A stretch of DNA of 64,000 nt. Origin: Kocuria rhizophila DC2201. GTDB taxonomy: Bacteria; Actinomycetota; Actinomycetes; Actinomycetales; Micrococcaceae. The position numbers were made by a program, and so were the translations under genes. Under the pieces are notes generated by a model that saw only the letters and a program-made list of their open reading frames with translations, did no database searches and was not told the origin of the DNA. Positions within the stretch are counted from its first letter, which is position 1; every line of letters starts with the position of its first letter. The stretch covers positions 1,054,001 through 1,118,000 of the forward strand of contig NC_010617.1 of assembly GCF_000010285.1 (NCBI RefSeq). Reading direction: 5' to 3'. Shown piece after piece: positions 28,082-37,146 of the stretch.

Positions 28082-29881
28082 GTGTCTGAGAACGACCAGA
28101 TGTCCCTGTTCGGGGCGGCGGCCGACCTGCCTCCGGCGTACCCGGATCGAGCGGCGTGGGGCACTGCCCCCAAGCTGCGTGCCTGGCAGGCGGAGGCCAT
28201 CCAGCGCTACGAGCAGGCGCAGCCGCGGGACTTCATGGCCGTGGCGACCCCCGGCGCCGGCAAGACCACCTTCGCGCTCACCGTGGCCAAGAAGCTGCAC
28301 GACGCCGGTGTGGTCCAGCGCGTGACCGTGGTGACCCCCACCGAGCACCTGAAACGGCAGTGGGCGGACGCCGCCGCTCGCGTGGGGCTCGCCATCGACC
28401 CCAACTTCAAGAACGCGGACGGCCAGCACGGGCGGGGCTACATGGGTGCGGCGGTGACGTACGCCCAGGTGGCGAACAAGCCGCTGCTGCACCGGGCCCG
28501 GACCGAGGCCGGACGCACGCTGGTGATCATGGACGAGATCCACCACGCGGGTGACGCGCTGTCCTGGGGTGACGGGCTGCGCGAGGCCTTCGAGCCGGCC
28601 ACCCGTCGGCTCGCGCTCACGGGTACGCCCTTCCGCTCGGACACCTCGCCCATTCCGTTCGTGCGCTACGAGGAGGACGGGGACGGCATCCGCCGCTCCA
28701 CGGCCGACTACACGTACGGCTACGGCAACGCGCTGCAGGACCACGTGGTGCGCCCCGTGATCTTCATGGCCTACTCGGGGCAGATGCGGTGGCGGACCTC
28801 GGCGGGTGAGGAGATGGCCGCGCAGCTGGGGGAGGGCTTCACTAAGGACATCACGTCCCACGCGTGGCGCACGGCCCTGGACCCGCAGGGCCAGTGGATC
28901 CCGTCCGTTCTGCGCGCCGCGGACCAGCGCCTGACCCAGGTGCGCCGCACCGTGCCGGATGCGGGGGCGCTCGTGATCGCGACCGACCACCAGGACGCCA
29001 AGGCCTACGCCGAGCAGCTGCACGCGCTCACGGGGGAGCGGCCCACCGTGGTGCTCTCCGACGACAAGGCCGCCTCGAACAAGATTGACCAGTTCTCGGA
29101 GTCGGACAAGCGCTGGATGGTGGCCGTGCGCATGGTCTCCGAGGGGGTGGACGTGCCCCGCCTCGCGGTGGGGGTCTACGCGACGTCCACGTCCACGCCG
29201 CTGTTCTTCGCCCAGGCCGTGGGCCGCTTCGTGCGCGCCCGCAAGCGCGGGGAGACCGCGTCGGTGTTCCTGCCGTCGGTGCCCGTGCTCATGGCGCTCG
29301 CCAACTCCATGGAGGAGGAGCGGGACCACGCGCTGGACAAGCCCAAGAGCGTGCCCGACGTCGTGGACTTCGACCAGCCCATGGAGACCGGCTGGGACGA
29401 CGACCTGCTGGAGGAGGCCAACCGTGAGGAGCGTGCCTCGTCCGCGCTCGCGCAGGGCAACTTCCAGGCCCTGGACTCGGACGCGTCCTTTCACGGTGTG
29501 CTCTTCGACGGCGGCGCGTTCGGCGGCGGCGCGGCCGTGGGCTCGGAGGAGGAGGCCGAGTACCTCGGGATCCCCGGCCTGCTGGATCCCGAGCAGGTCT
29601 CCGAGCTGCTGCGGGAGCGCCAGTCGCGCTCGGCCCAGCGGCAGGGCGGCGGCACGGCCCCCGAGCAGCCCCCGGTCCCGGACCACCGGCGGCTCAAGGA
29701 CCTGCGGGCCCAGCTGTCCAAGAACGTCTCGGCGTGGTCCGCGCGCACGGGCACACCGCACGGCGTGATCCACAACGAGCTGCGCACCAAGTGCGGCGGT
29801 CCGCCCGTCGCGCAGGCCTCGGAGGAGCAGCTCAACGCGCGTCTCGCGATGCTGCAGCGCTGGTTCATCGGCCGCAAGTAG
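28082..29881 (+). CDS. DEAD/DEAH-box superfamily 2 helicase with N-terminal QMSLF motif
   Basis: 599 residues. Q-motif-like LRAWQAEAIQRY, Walker A ATPGAGKTTF (about 56-64), motif Ia VVTPTEHLKRQW, DEAH-type MDEIHHAGDALSWG, motif III ALTGTPFRSD, and a C-terminal RecA lobe with VRMVSEGVDVPRLAVGVYAT and QAVGRFVRARK (motif VI). Residues 6-10 are QMSLF, matching the sliding-clamp-binding consensus QL(S/D)LF. GTG 28082 has GGAGAGGA about 10 bases upstream; GTG 28040, with GGAG 5 bases upstream, is an equally possible start that would add 14 residues. Role probably DNA repair or replication; inferred only. Confidence 0.85.
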   Translation: MSENDQMSLFGAAADLPPAYPDRAAWGTAPKLRAWQAEAIQRYEQAQPRDFMAVATPGAGKTTFALTVAKKLHDAGVVQRVTVVTPTEHLKRQWADAAARVGLAIDPNFKNADGQHGRGYMGAAVTYAQVANKPLLHRARTEAGRTLVIMDEIHHAGDALSWGDGLREAFEPATRRLALTGTPFRSDTSPIPFVRYEEDGDGIRRSTADYTYGYGNALQDHVVRPVIFMAYSGQMRWRTSAGEEMAAQLGEGFTKDITSHAWRTALDPQGQWIPSVLRAADQRLTQVRRTVPDAGALVIATDHQDAKAYAEQLHALTGERPTVVLSDDKAASNKIDQFSESDKRWMVAVRMVSEGVDVPRLAVGVYATSTSTPLFFAQAVGRFVRARKRGETASVFLPSVPVLMALANSMEEERDHALDKPKSVPDVVDFDQPMETGWDDDLLEEANREERASSALAQGNFQALDSDASFHGVLFDGGAFGGGAAVGSEEEAEYLGIPGLLDPEQVSELLRERQSRSAQRQGGGTAPEQPPVPDHRRLKDLRAQLSKNVSAWSARTGTPHGVIHNELRTKCGGPPVAQASEEQLNARLAMLQRWFIGRK

Positions 29882-29901
29882 CGCCCGGGGCGCGGCGCCG
29901 C

Positions 29902-29918
29902 TCGGGACTGCTTCCCGA
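29902..29918. terminator. Small hairpin between convergent helicase and pncA genes
   Basis: TCGGGA (29902-29907) pairs with TCCCGA (29913-29918) across a 5-base loop. Short, so weak as a terminator; the 100-base spacer has no gene. Confidence 0.3.
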
Positions 29919-29981
29919 ACCGGGCCGGCTCCCCTCCCACACCGAGCTGCAGCCCACGGGGCCGCGCCCGGCGGGGAGACG

Positions 29982-30599
29982 TCAGGGCAGGTCGGTGAGG
30001 ACCTCCACCCCCACGTCCTCCAGCTCCGCGACGGCGCGCTCGCCGCCCTCCTCGGACACGGGTGCCGTGAGAGGCAACAGCAGCCGGGTCTCGTAGCCGG
30101 CGTCCACCGCGTCGCGTGCGGTGGCCAGCACGCAGTGGTCCAGGGCGAGCCCCACCACGTCCACGGCCTCGACGTCGCGCTCGCGGAGCCAGTCGTCGAG
30201 GCTCACGCGGTCCTCGTCCGCGGCCTCCTCGGGCTCTCCCATGGGGACGTCCACGTCCGGGGCGGACAATCCCTCGAAACCCGAGTAGGCGGCGTCGTAC
30301 GCGCCCTTGCGGAAGAACTCGGTGACGTGCTCGGTGTCGAGGTCCGGGTGGGTCTCCGCGCCCGGGGTGTCCGCCACGCAGTGGACGGGCCAGCTCGTGA
30401 CCCAGTCCGGGGTGTCGCTGAAGTGCTCTCCCGGGTCCACGTGCCAGTCCTGCGTGGCCGCGACCGCGGCGTAGTCCGCGTGGTGGTCCTCGAGGTACTC
30501 GGAGATCCCCGCGGCCACCGCGGCGCCCCCGGCGACGGCCAGGCTGCCGCCCTCACAGAAGTCGTTCTGGACGTCCACGATCAGCAGTGCAGTGCGCAC
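29982..30599 (-). CDS. pncA: Nicotinamidase (isochorismatase fold)
   Basis: Hydrolyses nicotinamide to nicotinate in the NAD salvage route. 205 residues. Catalytic Asp in ALLIVDVQNDFCEGGSL, metal-binding Asp/His set in ATQDWHVDPGEHF, catalytic Lys in FFRKGAYDAAYSGF and catalytic Cys in GLALDHCVLATARDA. GTG 30599 chosen because GGGAGGA lies just upstream. It follows pncB on the same strand, 14 bases after that gene's stop, so the two consecutive salvage steps are probably co-transcribed. Confidence 0.93.
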   Translation of the reverse strand: MRTALLIVDVQNDFCEGGSLAVAGGAAVAAGISEYLEDHHADYAAVAATQDWHVDPGEHFSDTPDWVTSWPVHCVADTPGAETHPDLDTEHVTEFFRKGAYDAAYSGFEGLSAPDVDVPMGEPEEAADEDRVSLDDWLRERDVEAVDVVGLALDHCVLATARDAVDAGYETRLLLPLTAPVSEEGGERAVAELEDVGVEVLTDLP

Positions 30600-30613
30600 G
30601 GTGTCCTCCCTGC

Positions 30614-31951
30614 TCAGTGTGCGGTTCCGGGTTCGATCACGGTGGGGATCACGGGCTCGCCCTCGGAGAGCCGACGGGCGGCGCGGGGCAGCTCGGCCAC
30701 GGAGGCCGCATGGCGCTCGCGCGCCCTGCGCACGCCGGCCGGGCCCGTGAAGCCCTCGCGCAGCTCCCCGCCGGTGACGTAGTCCACGAGCAGGGGGCGG
30801 TCGTCGCCGTCGTCCTGGGGCGTGTGGGACACGCCCACGATCTCGTGCGTGGCCACGCCCTGCGGATTGCGACGCCGCAGCGCGTGCTTCTCGCCGCCCA
30901 CCGACGCCTTCCCGGAGGAGGCCTTCGCCACGGGTTCCATGGTGCCGGAGACGCCCTCGCGCGAGACGAGCTTGTAGACCATCGAGGAGGTGGGCGCCCC
31001 CGATCCCGTGACCAGGCGGGTGCCCACGCCGTAGGAGTCCACGGGGGCGGCGCGCAGCGCGGCGATCGCGTACTCGTCCAGGTCGCTCGTGACCGTGATG
31101 CGGGTGTTGGGGTTGCCGAGCTTGTCCAGCAGAGCGCGCACGGAGGCCGCCTGGGTCACCAGGTCGCCCGAGTCCAGGCGCACGCCGCCCAGGTCCGGGC
31201 CCGCGATCTCGACGGCCAGACGGACGGCCCGTTCGACGTCGTACGTGTCCACCAGCAGCGTGGTGGACACGCCCAGGGCGTCGAGCTGCGCGCGGAAGGC
31301 CTGCTCCTCGGAGTCGTGCAGCAGCGTGAAGGAGTGGGCGGCCGTGCCCACGGTCCGCACGCCGTAGCGGAAGCCCGCCTCCAGGTTGGAGGTGGACTCG
31401 AAGCCCGCGACCACGGCGGCACGGGCGGCCGCGACCGCCGCCTGCTCGTGGGCACGGCGCGACCCCATCTCGATGCACGGCCGGTCACCCGCGGCACCCA
31501 CCATGCGCGAGGCGGCGGAGGCCACGGCGGAGTCGAAGTTGAGCACGGAGAGGATGTAGGTCTCCAGCACGCACGCCTCGGCGAAGGAGGACTCGACGCT
31601 CAGCAGCGGGGAGTGCGGGAAGTAGGTCTCGCCCTCCGCGTAGCCGCGGATCTGGCCCGTGAAGCGGAAGTTCTCCAGGTACGCCACCGTGGCGGCGTCC
31701 ACCACGCGGGTGTCACGCAGGAAGCGCAGCTGCTCGTCCGTGAAGCGGAACTGCTCCAGGCCCTCCAGGACGCGCCCCACCCCGGCGAGGACCCCGTAGC
31801 GGCGGCCGTGCGGCAGGCGGCGGGAGAAGACCTCGAACACGCTGCGCCGGGACGCCGTGCCCGCGCGCAGCGCGGCCTGCAGCATCGTGAGCTCGTAGTG
31901 GTCCGTCAACAGGGACGTGGGCTGTGGGTGCCAGGAGGAGTGCTCGTTCAC
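30614..31951 (-). CDS. pncB: Nicotinate phosphoribosyltransferase
   Basis: Converts nicotinate to nicotinate mononucleotide using PRPP. 445 residues with LLTDHYELTMLQAALRAG, CIEMGSRRAHEQAAVAAARAA (active-site region with the phosphorylated-His motif) and GVRLDSGDLVTQ. GTG start 31951 lies 6 bases after TAGGCT on the minus strand, indicating a leaderless message. First gene of a pncB-pncA pair. The clpS gene starts divergently 66 bases away, as in M. tuberculosis Rv1330c/Rv1331. Confidence 0.95.
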   Translation of the reverse strand: MNEHSSWHPQPTSLLTDHYELTMLQAALRAGTASRRSVFEVFSRRLPHGRRYGVLAGVGRVLEGLEQFRFTDEQLRFLRDTRVVDAATVAYLENFRFTGQIRGYAEGETYFPHSPLLSVESSFAEACVLETYILSVLNFDSAVASAASRMVGAAGDRPCIEMGSRRAHEQAAVAAARAAVVAGFESTSNLEAGFRYGVRTVGTAAHSFTLLHDSEEQAFRAQLDALGVSTTLLVDTYDVERAVRLAVEIAGPDLGGVRLDSGDLVTQAASVRALLDKLGNPNTRITVTSDLDEYAIAALRAAPVDSYGVGTRLVTGSGAPTSSMVYKLVSREGVSGTMEPVAKASSGKASVGGEKHALRRRNPQGVATHEIVGVSHTPQDDGDDRPLLVDYVTGGELREGFTGPAGVRRARERHAASVAELPRAARRLSEGEPVIPTVIEPGTAH

Positions 31952-31957
31952 GCTGCC

Positions 31958-31963
31958 AGCCTA
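31958..31963 (-). promoter_or_regulatory. -10 element of leaderless pncB (TAGGCT)
   Basis: Minus strand: TAGGCT, 6 bases, then GTG 31951. It shares a compact divergent spacer with clpS. Confidence 0.6.
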
Positions 31964-32003
31964 GTGCGCCGTTCACGGTGAGCACATCCGCGCGACCCAC
32001 GGC

Positions 32004-32009
32004 TACCAT
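32004..32009 (+). promoter_or_regulatory. -10 element of leaderless clpS (TACCAT)
   Basis: TACCAT, 7 bases, then ATG 32017. An in-frame ATG at 32008 overlaps the hexamer and is therefore unlikely to be used. Confidence 0.5.
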
Positions 32010-32016
32010 GGGTGCG

Positions 32017-32367
32017 ATGTCCACTTCTGCTGCTCCGGCCCCCGTCCTCGCGCCCGGCGTCCTGGTGAGCGCGGCCCCTGCGGAGTCCCCCACGGTGGCC
32101 CGCGAGGACCAGGCGGCCACCGCCATGAACGTCCCGTGGAACGTGGTGGTCTGGGACGACCCCGTGAACCTCATGAGCTACGTGGTCTACGTGTTCCGGG
32201 CGCACTTCGGCTACTCGGACGCCAAGGCCCGCACCCTCATGCTCGAGGTCCACCACAGCGGCCGCTCGATCGTGTTCACCGGCTCCCTGGAGGAAGCCGA
32301 GGCCCACGTGAGCTCGCTGCACGGGTACGGACTGTGGGCCACGTACGAGAAGGCGGGGGAGAACTGA
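32017..32367 (+). CDS. clpS: ATP-dependent Clp protease adaptor ClpS
   Basis: Delivers N-degron substrates to ClpC or ClpA. 116 residues: a disordered N-terminus of about 35 residues, then the core [21 protein letters not shown], the helix [21 protein letters not shown] and the C-terminal [11 protein letters not shown]. The hydrophobic-pocket region ([13 protein letters not shown]) fits N-end recognition. Its TGA overlaps the next ATG (TGATG), coupling it to the DUF2017 gene. Confidence 0.94.
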   Translation: MSTSAAPAPVLAPGVLVSAAPAESPTVAREDQAATAMNVPWNVVVWDDPVNLMSYVVYVFRAHFGYSDAKARTLMLEVHHSGRSIVFTGSLEEAEAHVSSLHGYGLWATYEKAGEN

Positions 32368-32927
32368 TGGCGCACGGTTTCAAGCGCACGCGCAAGGGCA
32401 TCGTGGGCCGCTTCGAGGCACCCGAGGTGCGGCTGCTGCAGAAGCTGTTCGCGGACGTGGGGGAGACCCTCGAGCCCGAGCCCCGGCAGACGGAGGACCC
32501 CCTGGAAGCGCTCGTCGGGTGGGACGAGGACGTCCCCGAGCCGCAGGACCCGGCGCTGCGCAGGCTGCTGCCCGCGGCGTCGTCGGACCCGGAGCAGGCC
32601 GCCGAGTTCCGCCGGCTCACCGACCGCTCGCTGCGCGAACGCAAGATGGCGGCGCTGCGGGCCTCGTCCCTCGCGCTCGAGGCCGAGCCCGTCGTGCTGA
32701 GCACCGAGCAGGCGCAGGACTTCGCGCGCTCGCTCAACGACGTCCGCCTGGTGCTTGCCGCGCGGCTGGGCATCGACTCCACCGAGGACGCCGAACGGGT
32801 GGGCGAGCTCACGGACTTCGGGCGGGCCGAGTCCGTGGAGCAGTACATGGGCGTGGTGTACAACTTCGTGTCCTGGCTGCAGGAGTCCCTGATGAACGCG
32901 CTGCTGAAGACCCTGCCCGGCGCGTGA
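32367..32927 (+). CDS. DUF2017 family protein
   Basis: 186 residues, mostly helical and charged, starting [41 protein letters not shown] is followed by LVLAARLGI and the C-terminal [20 protein letters not shown]. It lies directly behind clpS as in mycobacteria (Rv1332 position), which suggests a partner in ClpS or Clp protease function, but no activity is known. Start overlaps the clpS stop. Confidence 0.85.
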   Translation: MAHGFKRTRKGIVGRFEAPEVRLLQKLFADVGETLEPEPRQTEDPLEALVGWDEDVPEPQDPALRRLLPAASSDPEQAAEFRRLTDRSLRERKMAALRASSLALEAEPVVLSTEQAQDFARSLNDVRLVLAARLGIDSTEDAERVGELTDFGRAESVEQYMGVVYNFVSWLQESLMNALLKTLPGA

Positions 32928-32981
32928 GCCGTACGCACCGGCACAGTTCGTCTCATGTGGGCGGGTGGCGCCGGGACGCAC

Positions 32982-32987
32982 TACAGT
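32982..32987 (+). promoter_or_regulatory. -10 element of leaderless murI (TACAGT)
   Basis: TACAGT, 8 bases, then ATG 32996; no ribosome-binding site before the ATG. Confidence 0.55.
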
Positions 32988-32995
32988 TTTCCGTT

Positions 32996-33889
32996 ATGCA
33001 GGCTGAGCCCGAACGTCGCCCCGGACCGAATCCCAACTCGCCCATCGGCGTGTTCGACTCGGGTGTGGGCGGGCTCACGGTGGCCCGGTCCATCATCGAC
33101 CAGCTGCCCAACGAGGAGATCCTCTACGTGGGGGACACCGCGAACGGACCCTACGGCCCCCTGCCCATCGCGCAGGTGCGCTCGAACGCGCTGCGGATCA
33201 TGGACGACCTCGTGGACTCCGGCGTCAAGCTGCTGGTGATCGCGTGCAACACGGCCTCGGCGGCGGTGCTTCGGGACGCCCGTGAGCGCTACACGCGCGG
33301 GTACAGCATCCCCGTGACCGAGGTGATCCAGCCCGCTGTGCGACGCGCCGTGGCCACCACGCGCTCCGGACGCGTGGGGGTGATCGGCACCGAGGCCACC
33401 ATCGGCTCCCGGGCCTACAACGACACCTTCGCGGCGGCCCCGCAGCTGGAGATCACGTCCGTGGCGTGCCCCGCCTTCGTGGAGTACGTGGAACGGGGTG
33501 TGACCTCCGGGCCCGAGCTGCTGAGCACCGCCCAGGAGTATCTGCAGCCCCTCAAGGACGCCCAGGTGGACACCCTGGTGCTCGGCTGCACCCACTACCC
33601 GCTGCTCACGGCCGTGATCTCCTACGTGATGGGCGAGAGCGTGAACCTGGTCTCCTCCGCCGAGGAGACCGCCCGCGACGTCTACCGCAGCCTGCTGGAC
33701 AACGGCCTCGAGCGGGACCCGTCCCTGGCGCCCCACCACGAGTTCCTCGCCACGGGGGACCCGGCGAGCTTCGAGGTCCTGGCCCAGCGCTTCCTGGGAC
33801 CGGAGGTGCTGCGCGTGCGCCACACCTCCTCCGTGGCCGAGCAGTACCCCACGGGCTCCCTCTCGACGATCCACCCGGCTCAGCGCTGA
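32996..33889 (+). CDS. murI: Glutamate racemase
   Basis: Supplies D-glutamate for peptidoglycan. 297 residues. [14 protein letters not shown] with the substrate-binding Asp-Ser, the first catalytic Cys84 in IACNTASAA, the second Cys198 in LGCTHYPLL, and [12 protein letters not shown] are all present. Start of a tight gene string: the phosphodiesterase-like gene begins 25 bases after its stop. The order murI-MBL-rph-rdgB is that of Rv1338-Rv1341. Confidence 0.96.
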   Translation: MQAEPERRPGPNPNSPIGVFDSGVGGLTVARSIIDQLPNEEILYVGDTANGPYGPLPIAQVRSNALRIMDDLVDSGVKLLVIACNTASAAVLRDARERYTRGYSIPVTEVIQPAVRRAVATTRSGRVGVIGTEATIGSRAYNDTFAAAPQLEITSVACPAFVEYVERGVTSGPELLSTAQEYLQPLKDAQVDTLVLGCTHYPLLTAVISYVMGESVNLVSSAEETARDVYRSLLDNGLERDPSLAPHHEFLATGDPASFEVLAQRFLGPEVLRVRHTSSVAEQYPTGSLSTIHPAQR

Positions 33890-33914
33890 GCCGGCAGCAG
33901 AAAGGCGCGATCCC

Positions 33915-34754
33915 ATGATCCTCACCGTGGTCGGCAACTCGGGCAGCTTCCCGGGCCCGAGCTCCCCGGCGTCCTGCTACCTGGTGTCGGGCCAGGACGC
34001 GGAGGGGCGCACGTGGCGGATCGTGCTGGACATGGGCAACGGAGCCCTGGGCACGCTCCAGCGCTACATCGACCTGCACGCGATCGACGCGATCATGCTC
34101 TCCCACCTGCACCCGGACCACTGCGTGGACGTGGGAGGACTCCACGTGGCGGTCAAGTGGGATCCCCGAGGCTGGAACGCCGGGACCATACCCCTTTACG
34201 GGCCCTCCGCGACGCACACCTACCTCAACCAGCTGCACATGCTGCCCCCCGAGCACTCGATGGCCACGGAGTTCGACTTCCACGTGTGGCAGCCGGGCCG
34301 GCCCGTGACGGTGGGCCCCTTCACGGTCGCCGCGTTCCCGGTGAACCACCCCTGCCCCGAGCCGTTCGCGCTGCGCGTGGAGTACCACGGGCCGCACGGC
34401 ACCGAGGTGCTCACGTACTCCGGGGACACCGACTCGTGCGACGAGCTGGTGGCCGCGGCGCGGGACGCGGACGTGTTCCTGTGCGAGGCGGCCTACGAGG
34501 AGGGCCGGGAGGACCACCTGCGCGGGATCCACCTCACCGGCCGACGCGCGGGGGAGGCCGCCACCGCGGCACACGTGCGGCGCCTGCTGCTGACCCACCT
34601 GCCCGTGTGGAACGACCCCGAGGTCACGGCGGGGGAGGCCGCCGAGGTGTTCGCGGGGCCCGTGTCCGTGGCCCTGCCCGGCAGGAGCTACGACGTCGCC
34701 GGGCCGACCGATCGTTCGTTCGATGCGTTGGCACGGGCCGGAACCGCGGACTAG
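33915..34754 (+). CDS. Metallo-beta-lactamase-fold protein, Rv1339-like (probable cyclic-nucleotide phosphodiesterase)
   Basis: 279 residues. Metal ligands: [11 protein letters not shown] (HxHxDH with a following Cys), [23 protein letters not shown] and the distal LLLTHLPVW. Fold and gene position match M. tuberculosis Rv1339, reported as an atypical class II cAMP phosphodiesterase; RNase Z-like proteins share the core motifs. Cyclic-nucleotide hydrolysis is thus inferred by position and family. AGAAAGG lies 9 bases upstream of the ATG. Confidence 0.8.
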   Translation: MILTVVGNSGSFPGPSSPASCYLVSGQDAEGRTWRIVLDMGNGALGTLQRYIDLHAIDAIMLSHLHPDHCVDVGGLHVAVKWDPRGWNAGTIPLYGPSATHTYLNQLHMLPPEHSMATEFDFHVWQPGRPVTVGPFTVAAFPVNHPCPEPFALRVEYHGPHGTEVLTYSGDTDSCDELVAAARDADVFLCEAAYEEGREDHLRGIHLTGRRAGEAATAAHVRRLLLTHLPVWNDPEVTAGEAAEVFAGPVSVALPGRSYDVAGPTDRSFDALARAGTAD

Positions 34755-34757
34755 TCT
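34752..34757 (+). promoter_or_regulatory. -10 element of leaderless rph (TAGTCT)
   Basis: TAGTCT, 7 bases, then ATG 34765. The hexamer overlaps the TAG stop of the upstream gene, so rph has a promoter of its own inside the gene string. Confidence 0.55.
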
Positions 34758-34764
34758 GGCACCC

Positions 34765-35574
34765 ATGACTTCGCCTACCGATCCGGCACGATCCACCGCG
34801 AACCCCACGGGCGAGGGCGGCACCGCATCACCCGCCGTGGTGCGGGCCGATGGACGCTCCGTCGCGGAGCTGCGGCCCATCACGATCACCCGCGGCTGGT
34901 CCGAGCAGGCGGAGGGCTCCGCGCTGATCGAGTTCGGAGGCACCCGCGTGCTGTGCACCGCTTCGCTCACGGAGGGCGTGCCCCGCTGGCTCAAGGGCGA
35001 GGGGCGCGGCTGGGTCACCGCGGAGTACGCGATGCTCCCGCGCGCCACGTCCACCCGCTCCGCCCGCGAGTCCGTCAAGGGCAAGATCGGCGGGCGCACC
35101 CACGAGATCTCCCGGCTGATCGGGCGCTCGCTGCGCTCCATCATCGACCTCGAGGCCCTCGGTGAGAACACCGTGGTGCTCGACTGCGACGTCCTGCAGG
35201 CCGACGGCGGCACCCGTACCGCCTCCATCACCGGCGCCTACGTGGCGCTTGCCGAGGCCATCAACTGGGCCCACGACAACGGCGTGCTCAAGCGCCGCGT
35301 GAACCCCCTGACCGACTCCGTGGCGGCGGTCTCCGTGGGCATCATCGACGGTGTCCCCATGCTGGACCTGCCGTACGTGGAGGACGTCCGCGCCGAGACC
35401 GACATGAACGTGGTGGTCACGGGTTCGGGCGACTTCGTGGAGGTCCAGGGCACCGCGGAGGGCGCCCCGTTCCGCCGCGACGAGCTCGACGCGCTGCTCG
35501 ACCTCGCGGTCGCGGGCTGCTCCCAGCTCGCGCAGATCCAGCGGGAGACCCTGGAGAGCACCCGTGGCCGGTGA
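34765..35574 (+). CDS. rph: Ribonuclease PH
   Basis: Phosphorolytic 3' to 5' exonuclease that trims tRNA precursors. 269 residues; about 25 disordered residues precede the core. [19 protein letters not shown], the Arg-rich [27 protein letters not shown] and [22 protein letters not shown] are conserved. The rdgB start lies within its last codons (11-base overlap). Confidence 0.96.
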   Translation: MTSPTDPARSTANPTGEGGTASPAVVRADGRSVAELRPITITRGWSEQAEGSALIEFGGTRVLCTASLTEGVPRWLKGEGRGWVTAEYAMLPRATSTRSARESVKGKIGGRTHEISRLIGRSLRSIIDLEALGENTVVLDCDVLQADGGTRTASITGAYVALAEAINWAHDNGVLKRRVNPLTDSVAAVSVGIIDGVPMLDLPYVEDVRAETDMNVVVTGSGDFVEVQGTAEGAPFRRDELDALLDLAVAGCSQLAQIQRETLESTRGR

Positions 35575-36241
35575 CACGCCCGGCGCGCGGGTGGTGCTTG
35601 CCACGCACAACCAGGGCAAGGTCCGCGAGCTGCGGGCCATGCTCGCGGCGGCCGGCATCACCGATCCCGCCGCGGTGGTGGACGCGGGCGCGGCCGGCCT
35701 GGGCGACGTCGTCGAGACTGGGGTGACCTTCGCCGAGAACGCGCTGCTCAAGGCCCGCGCCGCGGCGGCCGCGACCGGTCTGGTGGCGCTCGCCGACGAC
35801 TCCGGGCTCGCCGTGGACGTGATGGGCGGCTCCCCGGGGATCTTCTCCGCGCGCTGGTCCGGTCGCCACGGCGACGACGCCGCCAACCTGGCCCTGCTGC
35901 TCGCCCAGCTCGGCGACGTGGCGCCCGAGCACCGGTCCGCGCGCTTCGTGTGCGCCGCGGCGCTCGCGGCCCCGGACGGCACCGAGCACGTGGTCACGGG
36001 CGAGCTGCCCGGCCACATCCTCACCGCCCCGGCGGGGGAGAACGGCTTCGGCTACGACCCCGTCTTCGCCCCGGAGGGGGAGAACGGGCGCAGCCTCGCG
36101 CAGCTGGACGCCGAGCACAAGAACCGGATCAGCCACCGGGCCCGGGCCATGGCAGCGGCCCTGCCGCCGCTGCTCGACCTGCTGCACGCGTCCGGCAGCG
36201 GCCACGCGGGCGCCCCGCTCGAACCGGAGTCCGAGGTCTGA
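35564..36241 (+). CDS. rdgB: dITP/XTP pyrophosphatase (RdgB/HAM1 family)
   Basis: Removes deaminated purine triphosphates such as ITP and XTP. 225 residues. [60 protein letters not shown] and [16 protein letters not shown] are family motifs. GTG start inside the rph end. The usual rph-rdgB pairing is kept. Confidence 0.95.
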   Translation: MAGDTPGARVVLATHNQGKVRELRAMLAAAGITDPAAVVDAGAAGLGDVVETGVTFAENALLKARAAAAATGLVALADDSGLAVDVMGGSPGIFSARWSGRHGDDAANLALLLAQLGDVAPEHRSARFVCAAALAAPDGTEHVVTGELPGHILTAPAGENGFGYDPVFAPEGENGRSLAQLDAEHKNRISHRARAMAAALPPLLDLLHASGSGHAGAPLEPESEV

Positions 36242-36244
36242 CCC

Positions 36245-37105
36245 ATGACGTTCGCCTGCGGATACCTCCCGTTCGCCCGAGCCGTGGAAGCGGTCCTGGC
36301 GGAGGCCGGTGTCAGCGTGGAGCGCTCGGAGTGGGAGCTGCACGCGGGCGGGTCCGCGCACATCGTGGTCAACGCCGGGCACATGATGAGCGTGCGGATT
36401 GCCAAGAACCCCATGTCGGGGGAGAACGTCAGGCGCCGCACACGCGCACTGTCCCGCCTGCCGGAGTTCGACTTCGCGGTGCCCCGCCCCCTGACTCCCG
36501 TGATCCAGGACGGGCGCTACACCGCGGTGGGCATGACGTGGATCCCCGGGGCACCCCGGGATCCCGGCCCCGTGGACCCCGCGCAGCTGCACCGGGTGCT
36601 CGAGCAGATCCGCCACGCGGACGCATCAGCGGCCGAGCCATGGCTGGACCGCCCCGGTCAGCACTGGGGCGGGCACCGGCGGCGCCACGTGCTGCTGGAG
36701 CAGGTGCTGCCCCGGCTGCTGCCCCGCAACCGGGACCGCGCCCTGCACGCCATCCAGGACCTCGTGGCGCTGGAGAACGTGACGCCGCGGCTCGTGCACG
36801 GTGACCTGATGGGCTCCAACATGCTGTGGCAGGGGGATCACCTGGTCGGGGTGATCGACTGGGACCACGCGTGCCTGAGCGATCCCGCCTACGACGTCGC
36901 GTCCCTGGGTCTGTGGTTCGGCTGGCCCAGCGTGCGTGCGGCCACCGACGAGGAGTGCTTCGAGCGCGCCCGGCTGCACGCCAGGATCTTCCCGCTGCAG
37001 GCCGTGGCGTACGCGCTGCACCACGAGCTCGACACCGCGCAGGTCCGCCAGGCCGTGGAGAAGGCGGACGCGTGGTACGAGACCCGGGCGGTCGCCGTCG
37101 CGTGA
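36245..37105 (+). CDS. Aminoglycoside phosphotransferase-fold (APH/choline kinase-like) protein
   Basis: 286 residues. HGDLMGSNMLW is the Brenner-type catalytic loop and GVIDWDHACLSDPAYDVA the metal-binding motif. The nucleotide-binding half is less clear. Many actinobacterial members are small-molecule kinases of unknown substrate; nothing here indicates antibiotic resistance. ATG 3 bases after the rdgB stop, so probably co-transcribed. Confidence 0.82.
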   Translation: MTFACGYLPFARAVEAVLAEAGVSVERSEWELHAGGSAHIVVNAGHMMSVRIAKNPMSGENVRRRTRALSRLPEFDFAVPRPLTPVIQDGRYTAVGMTWIPGAPRDPGPVDPAQLHRVLEQIRHADASAAEPWLDRPGQHWGGHRRRHVLLEQVLPRLLPRNRDRALHAIQDLVALENVTPRLVHGDLMGSNMLWQGDHLVGVIDWDHACLSDPAYDVASLGLWFGWPSVRAATDEECFERARLHARIFPLQAVAYALHHELDTAQVRQAVEKADAWYETRAVAVA

Positions 37106-37134
37106 GGCCCGGTGCCCGTGTCGGACCCCGTCCC

Positions 37135-37140
37135 TAGGGT
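37135..37140 (+). promoter_or_regulatory. -10 element of the leaderless exonuclease gene (TAGGGT)
   Basis: TAGGGT, 6 bases, then GTG 37147. Confidence 0.5.
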
Positions 37141-37146
37141 GGACAC

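Noticed and set aside
27735-28325. Plus-strand frame running from the spacer into the helicase gene
   Set aside because: Arg/Pro/Ala-rich translation typical of an off-frame GC shadow, overlapping the helicase in another frame.
36245-37105. Aminoglycoside resistance gene
   Set aside because: Only the general APH/choline kinase motifs are present; the context is housekeeping and no subfamily motif of a resistance enzyme is seen.
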